This document shows positions 29,433 to 40,752 of a stretch of DNA of 64,000 nt, piece after piece. The notes beneath the pieces were generated by a model, which was not told the origin of the DNA, ran no database searches, and saw only the letters and a program-made list of their open reading frames with translations. The first letter of the stretch is position 1, and each line of letters opens with the position of its first letter. The stretch covers positions 498,501 to 562,500 of the forward strand of contig JACEFZ010018307.1 of assembly GCA_014155875.1 (NCBI GenBank), written 5' to 3'. The DNA comes from Cepaea nemoralis. Lineage: Eukaryota; Mollusca; Gastropoda; Stylommatophora; Helicidae. The position numbers were made by a program, and so were the translations under genes.

Positions 29433-29900
29433 GAATTAAGTTACGTTGCATTGCTTTGTCAAGCCTGTGGCTCAGTACATCCGATTTCGACAAGCATTTA
29501 TTTGGGATGCTTTCCCTAGCCTTTGACTGTCCCCAGTCTACCTACAAGGCAGCAGATTTTACGTTGCACTGCTTTCACCGCCTGATGGGACTATCACCGC
29601 CTGATGGGACTTCACGGGATTAGCACCATAACGATTAATTTTCATCTGTGGCATCATAAAATGATAAAGTTACGTTGCACTTCTTTGTCAAGCCTGTGGC
29701 TCAGTACATCCGATTTCGACAAGCATTTGTTCGGGATGCTTTCCCTAGCCTTTGACTGTCCCCAGTCTACCTACAAGGCAGCAGGTTTGTGTGTCTCTTC
29801 GTCTGGTCCCTCTCCCTTGACCTGGGTGGCCCTACCAGTAGCTGTGCTACCGTCGGCATAGCTCTTGGGGTCATTGGAACGCGCAAGCCACTCTACCTCG
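29366..29900. repeat. Two tandem copies of a 225-bp segment, containing repeat R
   Basis: The block starting CTATCACCGCCTGATGGGAC at 29,366 returns at 29,591. Both copies continue through GATTAGCACCATAACGATTA and TCAGTACATCCGATTTCGAC to CCCAGTCTACCTACAAGGC. The second goes on to 29,900 and matches 1,215-1,364. The first overlaps the start of the LINE-N endonuclease frame, so this may be a repeated 5' leader of LINE-N. Confidence 0.75.
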
Positions 29901-29904
29901 TCAC

Positions 29905-30640
29905 GGTGGACACACAGCAGAGGGGGTGCAGCAATTGATCCACGACATTTTGCAAACAGGTAATGTAATCATCTACATGGATAGCTCTGTTCTAAGAGAT
30001 AAAAGAAGTTCCTGGGGGTTCGGGGCGAAGGTTTGTGGACAGTGTTTGTTGCAGGAGAGCCTGGCATATGATACCACAACATCTAGCCTGAGAATGCTGA
30101 GAATGGAAGTGGAGGCAATCAGGGCTGTGTTCCACTGCTTGGAAGACAAATAGCACACGCATGCCGTGATTGTAACGGACTCACAAAGTATGATGAAAAA
30201 GATGTAAATAGGTATGCTTCGGGCAGATTAGCACGCGTCCATTCAACACTAAAAATAGAGAGCATTTGTTTTTATTCACCCCCCCCCCCCAGGGACATAC
30301 TGGTGCGGTGGGAAACGAAGGGGGTAGATAAATTGGCTGGGTTTGCACCCCTTTTTAGCGTATTGGTGCATGAGAACAATGTGGTCGGAACCTCTGGAAT
30401 AGTGTGTGGCGCAGCAGAGCGGATTTTTCATTACGGCTTAGAGAGAATGATGCTGCAGGGAGTGACCACAGGCTCTGAACGACACTCCAAACTCCGAGTA
30501 ATGGCCAGACGGACATATTAGCAGGCTACTACTAGTACCATTAGTACTGGGATTCTTCGTTGGCTGTTGCATATGAAAACGGAAAAAGTATGGGAATGTT
30601 CAGGGCTCTGTGATGTCGATTCTTGACTCAACTCAACTCA
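29905..30640 (+). mobile_element. LINE I-A, 3' end copy with RNase H remnant
   Basis: An open frame at 29,926-30,153 gives NVIIYMDSSVLRDKRSSWGF and ESLAYDTTTSSLRM then MEVEAIRAVFH, the first half of an RNase H domain, close to the I-A copy at 41,240-41,400. After a stop, AVIVTDSQSM-like sequence, a C-run (30,283-30,292) and a broken KLAG-like segment follow. The end, TGTGATGTCGATTCTTGACTC plus AACTCAACTCAG, is the I-A 3' terminus and tail. 5'-truncated at the border with repeat R. Confidence 0.75.
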
Positions 30641-30644
30641 GTGT

Positions 30645-31145
30645 TTTTCTCCCCAAGCAAATTGTGACACATTAATGAACGTGTAAATCAGGCGGAGATT
30701 AAATAAAGCCTGGGACAAAAAGAAACTAATTAAGATCTGTCTGGAAAAAAGGGAAATTCAGTTATATTAACTGGGACAAATAATCTTGATATAACAACTA
30801 TCAGGTGTCTCCTGTCATAAACTCACAGTGGCCAGCCCCGTCCCCCACCGTTTCCTTGCCCACATCTATTCTAGAAACAAGCAATGCCCGCTGCTTGCAA
30901 GAAATACGTACTGTCCTTCATGAGAACGGTGGGATAGTCATATTTAACATCACCATCTTATCAACTGGTATAGATTATTCTGCTTTTCAATGGCTATAGA
31001 CTTAACAAGTGTTTATGTTTGCGTACTTACCTGAGTTCATATCCTGATGCAAACTGACGTTAATTTTCTCTCGCTGTCTTCCTGCATCAGTTTTTCCATT
31101 CATCTCACTAGTTGTTATAATGTGTTCCAATATATTTTTTTTTTA
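30645..31145. other. Unassigned stretch
   Basis: No repeat or gene recognised. Short open frames here show no motifs. Confidence 0.4.
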
Positions 31146-31149
31146 AAAA

Positions 31150-31430
31150 TAGTATGGCCAACAAATGTTGATTACCTCCATATGGAGTTTGCGATAAGTT
31201 TCTTTTGTGTGTTAGTTCTTTTCAAAACATTTGATTACTAATTTTTGCTGTTCCTGGTATTTTCTTTCTTACGTTCCTCATGAAAATCATATGTCTTTAG
31301 CTTCAAGCGATTTGGTTGCTAGTTTACTAATTGGCTAGGATTCACGACCATATGTGAGAACAGTTCTATGGAACATGCTAGACTTACATTTTCTAACTTG
31401 TAATAACAAGGACTAGTCACGATAGCAAAT
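31150..31430 (-). pseudogene. LINE reverse-transcriptase C-terminal remnant
   Basis: Reverse-strand reading near 31,370-31,310 gives TVLTYGRES then a stop and PISK, fitting the '-V-YG-ESWT-SK' segment of LINE C-termini. The surrounding sequence resembles 31,800-32,110 in the same orientation. Very decayed. Confidence 0.4.
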
Positions 31431-31431
31431 T

Positions 31432-31566
31432 GGCTAGCACGCCTACCCGCCAGCCCTATGGTCATGCGTTCGAATCTCCTTCAAGGAGGTTGCTCTTATT
31501 CTGCTCTTGGGAGCAGTGGTAGCTCAGTGGTCTGCTAGCTCGGTGGTCATCTTTCGAATCTCCATG
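31432..31566 (+). mobile_element. Two tRNA-like (SINE head) segments in tandem
   Basis: Two adjacent pieces each carry an A-box-like and a B-box-like word: TTGGCTAGCACG with GCGTTCGAATCTCC (31,432-31,485), and TGGTAGCTCAGTGG with CTTTCGAATCTCC (31,508-31,560). The spacing of about 35-40 bp fits a tRNA-derived RNA polymerase III promoter. No cloverleaf good enough for a working tRNA could be drawn. Tail and TSD were not identified. Confidence 0.4.
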
Positions 31567-31799
31567 GGGGAATGCAACATTTTAAACAATATCTCATCGT
31601 CGAGTACGTGTCTTCTCCATATGTCGCAATCTCCAACGGCAGGTATCGAATTGTGGCTAGCACATTTCCGTGCCATGACAGAAGACTTTGAAGACTATTC
31701 TTTTAATGTCTTCCTCTATCCTTTTTTTCCACAATTCTTTCGAGGTGCCATAGCATATTTAAATTTAAGTTTTCTTATAATGTAACAGAAAAAAGACGA

Positions 31800-32110
31800 C
31801 TTAATTTTTGTGATGTTTGTGATAACTTGTCATTGTGTTCTAGCCTCTTTCAAAATATTTAGACAACTCATTTTGGCTGCCCAAGAGGCTTTCAAAATTC
31901 TTGTTTAAAACCACACGCATGGGTTCTCAAAGAATCTTTCTGTTGTCTACTAATTGTCCAAGATTGACAGCCACATGGTAAAACTGGTTGTAAGTAACAA
32001 GAATTATCTTGTAACCTCCAATAACAATGATGCATTACATAAGACATTTTTCATGTTTACAACGATTAGAATCGTGTTAGTTGGTGGGTTTGTTGTCGCT
32101 TTGAAAAAAT
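31800..32110 (-). pseudogene. Second LINE reverse-transcriptase C-terminal remnant
   Basis: Reverse-strand reading near 32,000-31,930 gives LQPVLPCGCQSWTISRQQKD, the same protein segment as the remnant at 31,150-31,430. Stops occur on both sides. It may be a separate insertion or a local duplication. Confidence 0.45.
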
Positions 32111-32635
32111 AAACATGGCCATCGACCCTCTACTTCCTAACTTCTTTATTGGCTACTGTGGATTTTGCTATTATTTAAATCTGCGTTTTAAACCTCCACC
32201 TTTCCTCTTAATATGAAAGATTCTCTGGCGTAACACATTCTTCAAGTCTTTGCTCCCACTTCCCAAGGACTTCTGTACATGATTCGTCCCAAAATGCTCA
32301 CGTACTAATATTGTCTAATAATTGTTACAGATCAAGTCAAGTAAGTACAGATACTTTTCACAAGCCAAATGCACATTGGGCAGATGGAGTTAAATTCATA
32401 TTTTTATGGACCAAACGGAATCAAGCGGGTACCGTTGTAGGAATCACACCTACCGCCTTTTCTTCCCAAAATATTTCCTAGTACAAATTTTAGGCTGACA
32501 GTCCAGATAAATTAAAAACAAATTCGAAACCGCCACGTTGCGGATAGAACCTAGGGCAGGAAGGCGTTTAGCCACCGTGCTGCGACATTGTTTCAGTACC
32601 TGGTGCTTATTATAGGAACTGGCCATAGATTATTC
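32111..32635. other. Unassigned stretch with a possible tRNA-like SINE head
   Basis: Mostly AT-rich. On the reverse strand at 32,590-32,525, GTGGCTAAACGCC and AGGTTCTATCCGC could be A and B boxes of a tRNA-derived SINE, but no copy elsewhere in the window supports this. Confidence 0.3.
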
Positions 32636-32939
32636 CTTGATTGCTTGATTTCTGAAACACCCCATTGTACTGATTTATGAGATACCCTGCATTGTATTGA
32701 TGTATGAGATACCCTGCACTGGATTGACTTCTGAGGCATCCTGCATCGTACAGATTTCTCACAGAGGAACCTGATGAGATGAGATGAGATCATACTATTC
32801 CTCTCTTGTATCATCATAAAGTTTTTCACATAATTGGACCATACATGTATAAACTCATGTTTTTCTATTATGATATTTCCATCTTTTGTTTTCAGGCAGC
32901 CATTTGATGTAGATGTTCTTTTATTAGTAAGCTCCTGAA

Positions 32940-33107
32940 TTCTTTATTGCATTAATTTTGTATTTTTTACTTTTGTGTCGTTTTTCATTTTTATTTGGTT
33001 TCAAGCCATGCTTCTTTTGCTTCTTTAAATAATGTCCTGACTTTGCTGTGAATCTCTTCATATTTGTCAGAATTATCTGTGTTGTGTCTTCTTATTCTAA
33101 GATACTT
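32940..33107 (-). pseudogene. LINE remnant between endonuclease and reverse transcriptase
   Basis: Reverse-strand reading gives KYLRIRRHNTDNSDKYEEIH then KVRTLFKEAKEAW, the charged linker found after the endonuclease in several LINE families. It is probably part of the same element as 33,856-34,075, with the 27-bp repeats and a SINE-like insert lying between. Confidence 0.5.
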
Positions 33108-33233
33108 TGACTTGTATTGATTTCTGAGCCATCCTGAATTTACTGATTTCTGAGACACCATGCATTGTACAGATTTCTGAGACACCATGCATGGTATTGA
33201 TTTCTGAGATACCCTGCAATGTATTGATTTCTG

Positions 33234-33528
33234 AGGAGGTCAACATGGCCGAATGGATAAGAACGCGCGTTATTAAACATCCGGTGTACTGATGTCGAGG
33301 TAAGGGGCTGAACCCCAACACCGTACATTTGGACTAAAATGTAGACTTCTCGTCCTTGACTTGGGGACGTAAATTACAAGAGCCTCTGAAGTAAGTTCGC
33401 CTGATGGCAAGGGACATTGCTAATATGAAAAGCTAATCCACACGTAAAATTCAGTCCAGTGCTACTAGACGTTGTGTGTACGGATTACGCTTGAGATCAA
33501 AGCGAGCCAGCGAAAACAAAAATGCTTT
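33234..33528 (+). mobile_element. Probable tRNA-derived SINE interrupting the 27-bp array
   Basis: The insert begins near GTCAACATGGCCGAATGGATA, whose TGGCCGAATGG fits an A box. A weak B-box-like GGGGCTGAACCCC follows ~60 bp later. It breaks a 27-bp array that continues on both sides. No clear TSD, because the flanks are repetitive. Confidence 0.45.
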
Positions 33529-33855
33529 GTTGAGATACCCTACATTATGTTGATTTCTAAGATATCTTGCATTGTATTAATTTCAGAGATACCGTGCATT
33601 GTATTTATTTCTGAGATACCGTGCATTGTATTGATTTCTGAGACACGATGCATTGTATTCATTCCGAGATACCCTAATATTTCTAAGATATCTTGCATTG
33701 TATTGATTTCTGAGATACCGTGCATTGTATTGATTTCAATGCTCATGGGAGGTTGTGTATCAATTGGGTGTTAACTTAATTGTACCTATCAGTATATGCT
33801 GATATGAATCAAAATCTGTATGTTTTGTGGTCTAGTGATACTCACGTTGCTTTAT

Positions 33856-34075
33856 GACAACTTTTTATGTTGAAAAACTCTACTGCATATGGCTTGTTGA
33901 TTCACATTGCAACAATTATTGGTGACCAATTCTTCATTTTTGTTCAATATCCCAAGTCCACGCTTCGGAATAATCTCTTCATAATCCATGTTTTCCGATC
34001 CTGTCTCGGCATTCAGGTCACTCATCAAAATTCTGATATCGCCATTTACTTCATGATATATTGTCATTTGAAAGC
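33856..34075 (-). pseudogene. LINE endonuclease fragment
   Basis: Reverse-strand open frame with RILMSDLNAETGSENMDYEE and GLGILNKNEELV then VFQHKKLS. This is the 'GDLNAK-G---' (Asp, Asn) segment of APE-type endonucleases with its usual downstream sequence; Gly of GDLN is Ser here. No other endonuclease motif remains in frame. Confidence 0.65.
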
Positions 34076-34244
34076 TCATGTAAAATTTCTCCTTATAGGA
34101 ATAATCATTTATTTTTGTATAACACTATATTGCATTAATTTTACTAGTTGTTCTGTGATTCTAGATCATACTGTTATTATTCTTGAACACACTGCTTCCC
34201 ACTCTGTTTAATGTTTTCTCTTCTTCTTTAGATAACATTAGAAC

Positions 34245-34462
34245 CACCCCTTTACTCTGTTGCGAAGGGGTTACCAAGGCAATTCGTAATCCCGCATACC
34301 GCGTTCGAAACACAGCTGCGGGCGATTCTGGAGCATACCGCCTAGCGTTGGTTTCCATACAAAAGTGTAACTAGTCGTTCAGAAAGCAATGGAAAACTAT
34401 ACAATCATAAACATCCCAAACATGCTGGAGTTGACTATTAAGTCCTGTAAAGGGTATGCAGT
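34245..34462 (+). mobile_element. tRNA-derived SINE copy
   Basis: Head with TTGCGAAGGGGTTACCAAGG (A-box region) and CCGCGTTCGAAACAC (B box), then the family blocks AGTCGTTCAGAAAGCAATGG and GACTATTAAGTCCTGTAAAGG with GTATGC at the end. Shorter central part than the 53,194-53,439 copy. Confidence 0.65.
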
Positions 34463-34571
34463 TAACTGTTATATTTCACTCCGAAGAGCAATTTCCTATG
34501 TATGCTTTGAAAACAGCCATGTTTCAGTTATGGTTAGAATTCGTTTACCACTTTACTTCATTTCATATTGT

Positions 34572-36770
34572 TCCTTATAATCAATCAATCAATCATGTAC
34601 CATGCGTGGGCGGTCATGACTCGCCATTTCACTCGATCACCAGTGTTGTGGATCAGCTCAGTGTTCCTGTCTCGTCCATGCCATGTGGCCAAGCCATCCA
34701 GGTATTTTCCTCTCGGTCTTCCTCTTGGTCTGTTCCCCTCGATCTTGCCAGTTGTCACTAAGTTCTCCAACCCATTTCTTCTCATAACATGTCCAAAAAA
34801 TTTTGACTGTCTACATATAATTTCTCTAATCAGTTTACGATGTTCATTTGTCTCCTGTAGTACTTGGTCACCTATTCTCATGTTTTGTGGATTATTCAAA
34901 GGCATTTGACTGTGTACAGCATCAGAAACTTTGGGAAATCATGAGGAATATGGGCTTTCCTTCACATGTAGTACATCTCATAAAAATGCTATATCTAGAC
35001 CAACAAGCAGCAGTTAGAATAGATGGCGAGACATCAGATTGGTTTGACATCAAGCAAGGAGTCCGTCAGGGCTGCGTGCTGTCACCCTATTTGTTTAACC
35101 TGTATGCCGAAAATATAATGAGAAATGTAAGAGATGATATAAACAGGGCATGACATACCAGAGATTCGATATGCTGATGATACAGTATTACTATCCACAA
35201 CACAGAATGGCATAGAAAACCTAATAGCCTCAACACAATTGAATAGTGAAAATCACAACTTATATCTTAATATAGCAAAAACTAAGATAATGCATACAGA
35301 TAAAACTACTATGGAAAAAGAAATATACATTAATGGGAGAAAATTGGAGGTGGTGGAAAATTTTGAATATCTTGGGTCATTGATTACGAATAATGGTGAC
35401 ACAATGAAAGAAATTAAACGGCGACTATCCATTGCTCTTCAAAGACTAAAACAGATGAATAAATAATGGTGTGGGACAGACAGAACTACAAAAATTAGAT
35501 TTTTAAGAGCATGCATCTTTCCCATTGCAACATACGCCTGTGAGACATGGACACTTACTAAACAAGCTGAACAGCGCATACATGCCTTTGAATATAAATG
35601 TCATAGACGAGTTCTAAGAATATCTTGGGTAAAGAAAAGAACAAATGCATCCATACTTCAAGAGTTGAATATTGAGGAGGGATGGCTATTAAAGAAGATA
35701 AAACAAAGAAAATTGAAGTGTTTTGGTCACTTGAAACGTCACGACAGTTTGGAGAGAACAATAATGGAAGGGTATATGCCTGGGAAGAGAGGAAGAGGAA
35801 GGCCAAAGAGAAGATGGGTGCAGGATATGGCGGATGATCTCCAGATGGGTGTATCAGACGCGGGACATCTTGCTTGTGATCGAGAAGTTTTCCGGAAGGT
35901 TGTTATGGGAGCGAGGTTCTGCAAAGTACATGCTACTGAATGAATGAATGAGTACTTGGTCATTGGTTTTTCTGTCTGTCCATGGTATTCTTTGCATTTT
36001 CCTCAGAAACCACATTTCTGCAGCCATCAGATGTTTTTCAGCTTGACTGCTCATTGTCCAAGTTTCACATCCATACAAAAGAATTGGCTCTATGTATCCC
36101 CTCAACACTCTTTTTCTCGTTTCAATTGACATCTTTCTATTGGTCAGAATGTTTTTCATCTTGCTAAAGGCTACTTTCGCCATGGCGATTCTTGTTCTAA
36201 TCTCTTCAAGGCATCTCCCATCAGATGTTATAACTGTTCCAAGATAATTGTACGGATTCACTTGTTGAAGAATATTTCCATTTACTTGTATATTACATTG
36301 TGGCACTTCTTCCTTCCTACTGACGACCATAACCTGAGTCTTTTTACAATTTAATTCTAACCCCAGTTGCTCACTGTGTACAACAACCGCACCTACTAAT
36401 TGTTGCAGGTCCTGCGCATTGTCTGGAATTAATACTGTATCATCTGCATATCTAATGTTATTAATGTTTCGTCCTCCAATGCTGATTCCATTTATATCCT
36501 CTACATTTCTGAAAATATTTTCCTGTACAGGGAAAAAAGATCTGGAGACATCACACATCCCTGCCTAACACCTCTCTTAATTGGCTGATACTGTGCCACT
36601 TCATTATCAATCCTTATTGCAGCTTGTTGTTTCCAATATATGTTTTTTATAAGTCCAATGTCTTTCCCATCAATTTGTAGATCTGCAAGCATATCCACCA
36701 TGCTGACATGTCTAACGCTATCAAAAGCCTTTGTATAGTCAATAAAGCAAAGATGTATATCCTTGTAATC
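34572..36770 (-). mobile_element. LINE-C, reverse-strand copy split by LINE-D
   Basis: From 36,770 down: LCFIDYTKAFDSVRHVSM (motif A with Asp), IKRGVRQGCVMSPDLFSLY (motif B), NNIRYADDTVLIPDNAQ (motif C), NYLGTVITSDGRCLEEIRTR, CETWTMSSQAEKHLMAAEMW and TNDQVL at ~35,963. A 1,080-bp forward-strand LINE-D then intervenes, and LINE-C resumes at 34,860 with DQVLQETNEHRKLIREI, GHVMRRNGLENLVTTGKIEG and a (ATTG)n tail at 34,572-34,590. One frame change occurs near 36,540. The palm residues are intact, but the endonuclease is absent and the ORF is interrupted. Confidence 0.85.
34871..35950 (+). mobile_element. LINE-D insertion with 12-bp target-site duplication
   Basis: A 5'-truncated LINE begins inside the palm (FVDYSKAFDCVQHQKLWEIM, motif A), then KQGVRQGCVLSPYLFNLYAE (motif B), IRYADDTVLLSTTQ (motif C; one frame change near 35,155), FEYLGSLITNNGDTMKEIKR, a stop at 35,464, ATYACETWTLTKQAEQRIHA and KRGRGRPKRRWVQDM. 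It ends with a (TGAA)n tail at 35,936-35,950. The word AGTACTTGGTCA flanks it at 34,859-34,870 and 35,951-35,962. Only one stop and one frameshift suggest a fairly young insertion. Confidence 0.9.
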
Positions 36771-36937
36771 CCAGAATGATAATCTTAGAATATCTCATTT
36801 TTCTACCACCAATGCCGTCTTTCAAATGCATGCATAGTTCCAACTTCCCATGAGAAAGGAAGTTATCAGCGATCCGGATTCTTTAGGCGTTCCCTGCATT
36901 ACGTCGTACCTCTTCTGAGAGATTTTCTTACATCATG

Positions 36938-37213
36938 GTTGACTGAGTTATTCTTTGCTTGTTAAAGGTTGACTGAGTTATTCTTAGCTTGTTAAAGGTT
37001 GACTGAGTTATTCTTCGCTTGTTTAAGGTTGACTGAGTTATTCTTCGCTTGTTAAAGGTTGATTGAGTTATTCTTCGCCTGTTAAAGGTTGACTGAGTTA
37101 TTCTTCGCTTGTTAAAGGTTGACTGAGTTATTCTTCGCTTGTTAAAGGTTGACTGAGTTATTCTTCGCTTGTTAAAGGTTGACTGAGTTATTCTTCGCTT
37201 GTTAAAGGTTGAC
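36938..37213. repeat. 30-bp minisatellite, about nine units
   Basis: Tandem GTTGACTGAGTTATTCTTCG plus CTTGTTAAAG with single-base variants. The 30-bp period keeps a reverse-strand frame open (NKRRITQSTF), which is a repeat artefact. Confidence 0.95.
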
Positions 37214-38947
<1,734 letters not shown>

Positions 38948-39047
38948 CCTTCTGACTTATGTGAATCTACGTTTTTTGTATCCGAAAAACTAGGGAAGAG
39001 CTATTTCACAATATCGTAGAAGCAATGATACATCAAACGCAGCATTT

Positions 39048-40098
39048 TTGCTAGGAACATTAATGGAGCGTTCAATAAATATAAACAATGACCTACATCT
39101 TTGCTTCATTGCATACACAAAGGCTTTCGATAAATGTAGACACGTTTACATGATACAGATGTTTGTAGATCTCCAAATTGACGGGAAAAGCCTCTGGCTT
39201 GTAAAGAATATATATTGCAAGCAACAATCTGCCGTAAATCTAGATAATGAAGTAGGTAAACAAGGAGATAACACAGAAGAAGAACCGTCTGCAAATCTAA
39301 CCATTAGAGAACTCCTGTTTGCGGATGACCAAGCACTAATAGCAAAATCAGAAGCTGAATTACAAGACCACATTTATAGTCTAAACGAAATGTGTAGGGA
39401 ACATAACATGAAAATTAGCACAAGCAAAACAGAGGTAATGACTATAACTAAAGAAGAACAAACAACAACAATTCACCTAAACGAACATCCTTTGAAACAA
39501 GTAAAGAGTTTCAAGTACCTAGGAAGTATAATATCATCAAAGGGCAGATCAGAAGACGAGATCGAAAATAGGTGCAATAAGGCAAATCAACTCATTGGAC
39601 AAATGGCACCAATACTAAAGAACAAACATGTATCAATAACTACTAAGAAAGCACTTTACAACACAATCTTCCTACCAACTCTATGCTACCAATGCCAAAC
39701 CTTGACAATGACAGAAAAAGAGAAAAGAAAAATCACAACAACAGAAATGAGGTTCCTAAGAAGAATACTCAACTCAAGAAGAGATAAGATCAGAAATGAA
39801 GAAATCAGGACTAAAGTGGGGGTTAAAGCAGCACTAGATTTTATTAGAAAGCAGCAAGTCAAATGGTTTGGTCATGCAAATAGGTTACCAGTCAACAGCA
39901 TACCACAACAAGCAATGATGTACAGACCAGATAGAAACAGAGGAAGAGGCCGACCACGTAAACGTTGGACGGAGGGAATAGCAGAGTCCATGGGAATATC
40001 GATATATGAAGCCCATAATCGGGCACTCTCACGAAGTTTATACTTCACCTCGACACCGCAAGGTACAAGAGGAACATGATGAGATGATGAGATGAGAA
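39048..40098 (+). pseudogene. Chimeric LINE reverse transcriptase (LINE-C-like start, LINE-E end)
   Basis: Open for 343 codons but defective. Residues ~15-70 match LINE-C (LHLCFIAYTKAFDKCRHVYM, VDLQIDGKSLWLVKNIYCKQ). There the motif A Asp of FIDY is Ala. From about residue 75 the protein is of another type (LTIRELLFADDQALIAKSEA, motif C at 91-94; FKYLGSIISSKGRSEDEIEN; TEMRFLRRILNSRRDKIRNE; GRGRPRKRWTEGI). Motif B (GVRQGC) is missing at the junction, so about 40-60 residues of palm are lost. A (GATGA)n tail follows at 40,075-40,098. The open frame without catalytic residues is unlikely to make an active enzyme. Confidence 0.75.
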
Positions 40099-40752
40099 AC
40101 AAGGAGAGTTGTGCGTTAGACCCCCCCCCCCCCCTTTTTTATTTTCTCCCCACTATAGCGAAAATACATGTAATATGAGTAATTTAAAGCTATGATCTGA
40201 ACTTCCACAGGTGTGGCAACTTCAAGAATTTATGACTTGCAGATAAAACAGCATTTATTGCAAACAATGGAAAGGATATGTAGAATTAAAATGACGTCGT
40301 TATTGTATACGATGATCAACTCATTCATCATGTGCCATGCCTCTAAGCGTGGCTGTCATGTTTCGTCACCAGAGTCGTGGATCAGCTCACATTTCTTGTC
40401 CCGATCATGACATGTGGTCAAGACACCCAGATATTTACTTCTCTGCCTTCCCCTTGTTCTTTTCCCCTCAATCTTGCCTGTTGTCGCCAAGATGACTCTC
40501 GTTTATTTCTTCTCATAACGGGCCTAAAACAATTTGACTAATTATGTCTAATTTCCCCAATCAGTTTGCTATTTTCACTTTTCACTTGTAGGACTTGCTC
40601 AATGAATTTTTTGACACTGCCATTAGATGTTTTTGGCTTGTCTGCTCATCGTCCACGTTTCACATCCATATAGAAATACAGGTAGCACTTCAATACTCTT
40701 TATATCGTTACAATTGACATAGTTTTATTTGTCAGTGTGTTTTCAATTTTGC

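Larger units (their letters stand above)
25181..29435 (-). mobile_element. LINE-N: I/Nimbus-like LINE, best-preserved element of the window
   Basis: Reverse-strand element with an endonuclease ORF (28,212-29,432) followed by a reverse transcriptase-RNase H ORF (25,619-28,183). The two frames differ by one base around an A-rich run and a stop at 28,212-28,214, so they were probably one ORF2. RNase H after the reverse transcriptase, with a cysteine/histidine motif at the end, is the arrangement of the I group. An ORF1 (gag-like) is not seen upstream: repeat DNA begins at once. No poly(A) tail is visible beyond the 103-bp repeats. Confidence 0.8.
32640..33742. repeat. 27-bp minisatellite in three separated blocks
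   Basis: Units close to GAGATACCGTGCATTGTATT plus GATTTCT occur at about 32,640-32,755, 33,108-33,233 and 33,530-33,742. The second and third blocks are separated by a ~295-bp SINE-like insert (33,234-33,528), and the first two by LINE remnant DNA. The 27-bp period keeps one reading frame (INTMHGISE-type nonapeptides), an artefact. Confidence 0.85.

Noticed and set aside
31432..31566. Functional tRNA gene
   Set aside because: Only A/B-box-like words are present; no full cloverleaf or terminator can be drawn.
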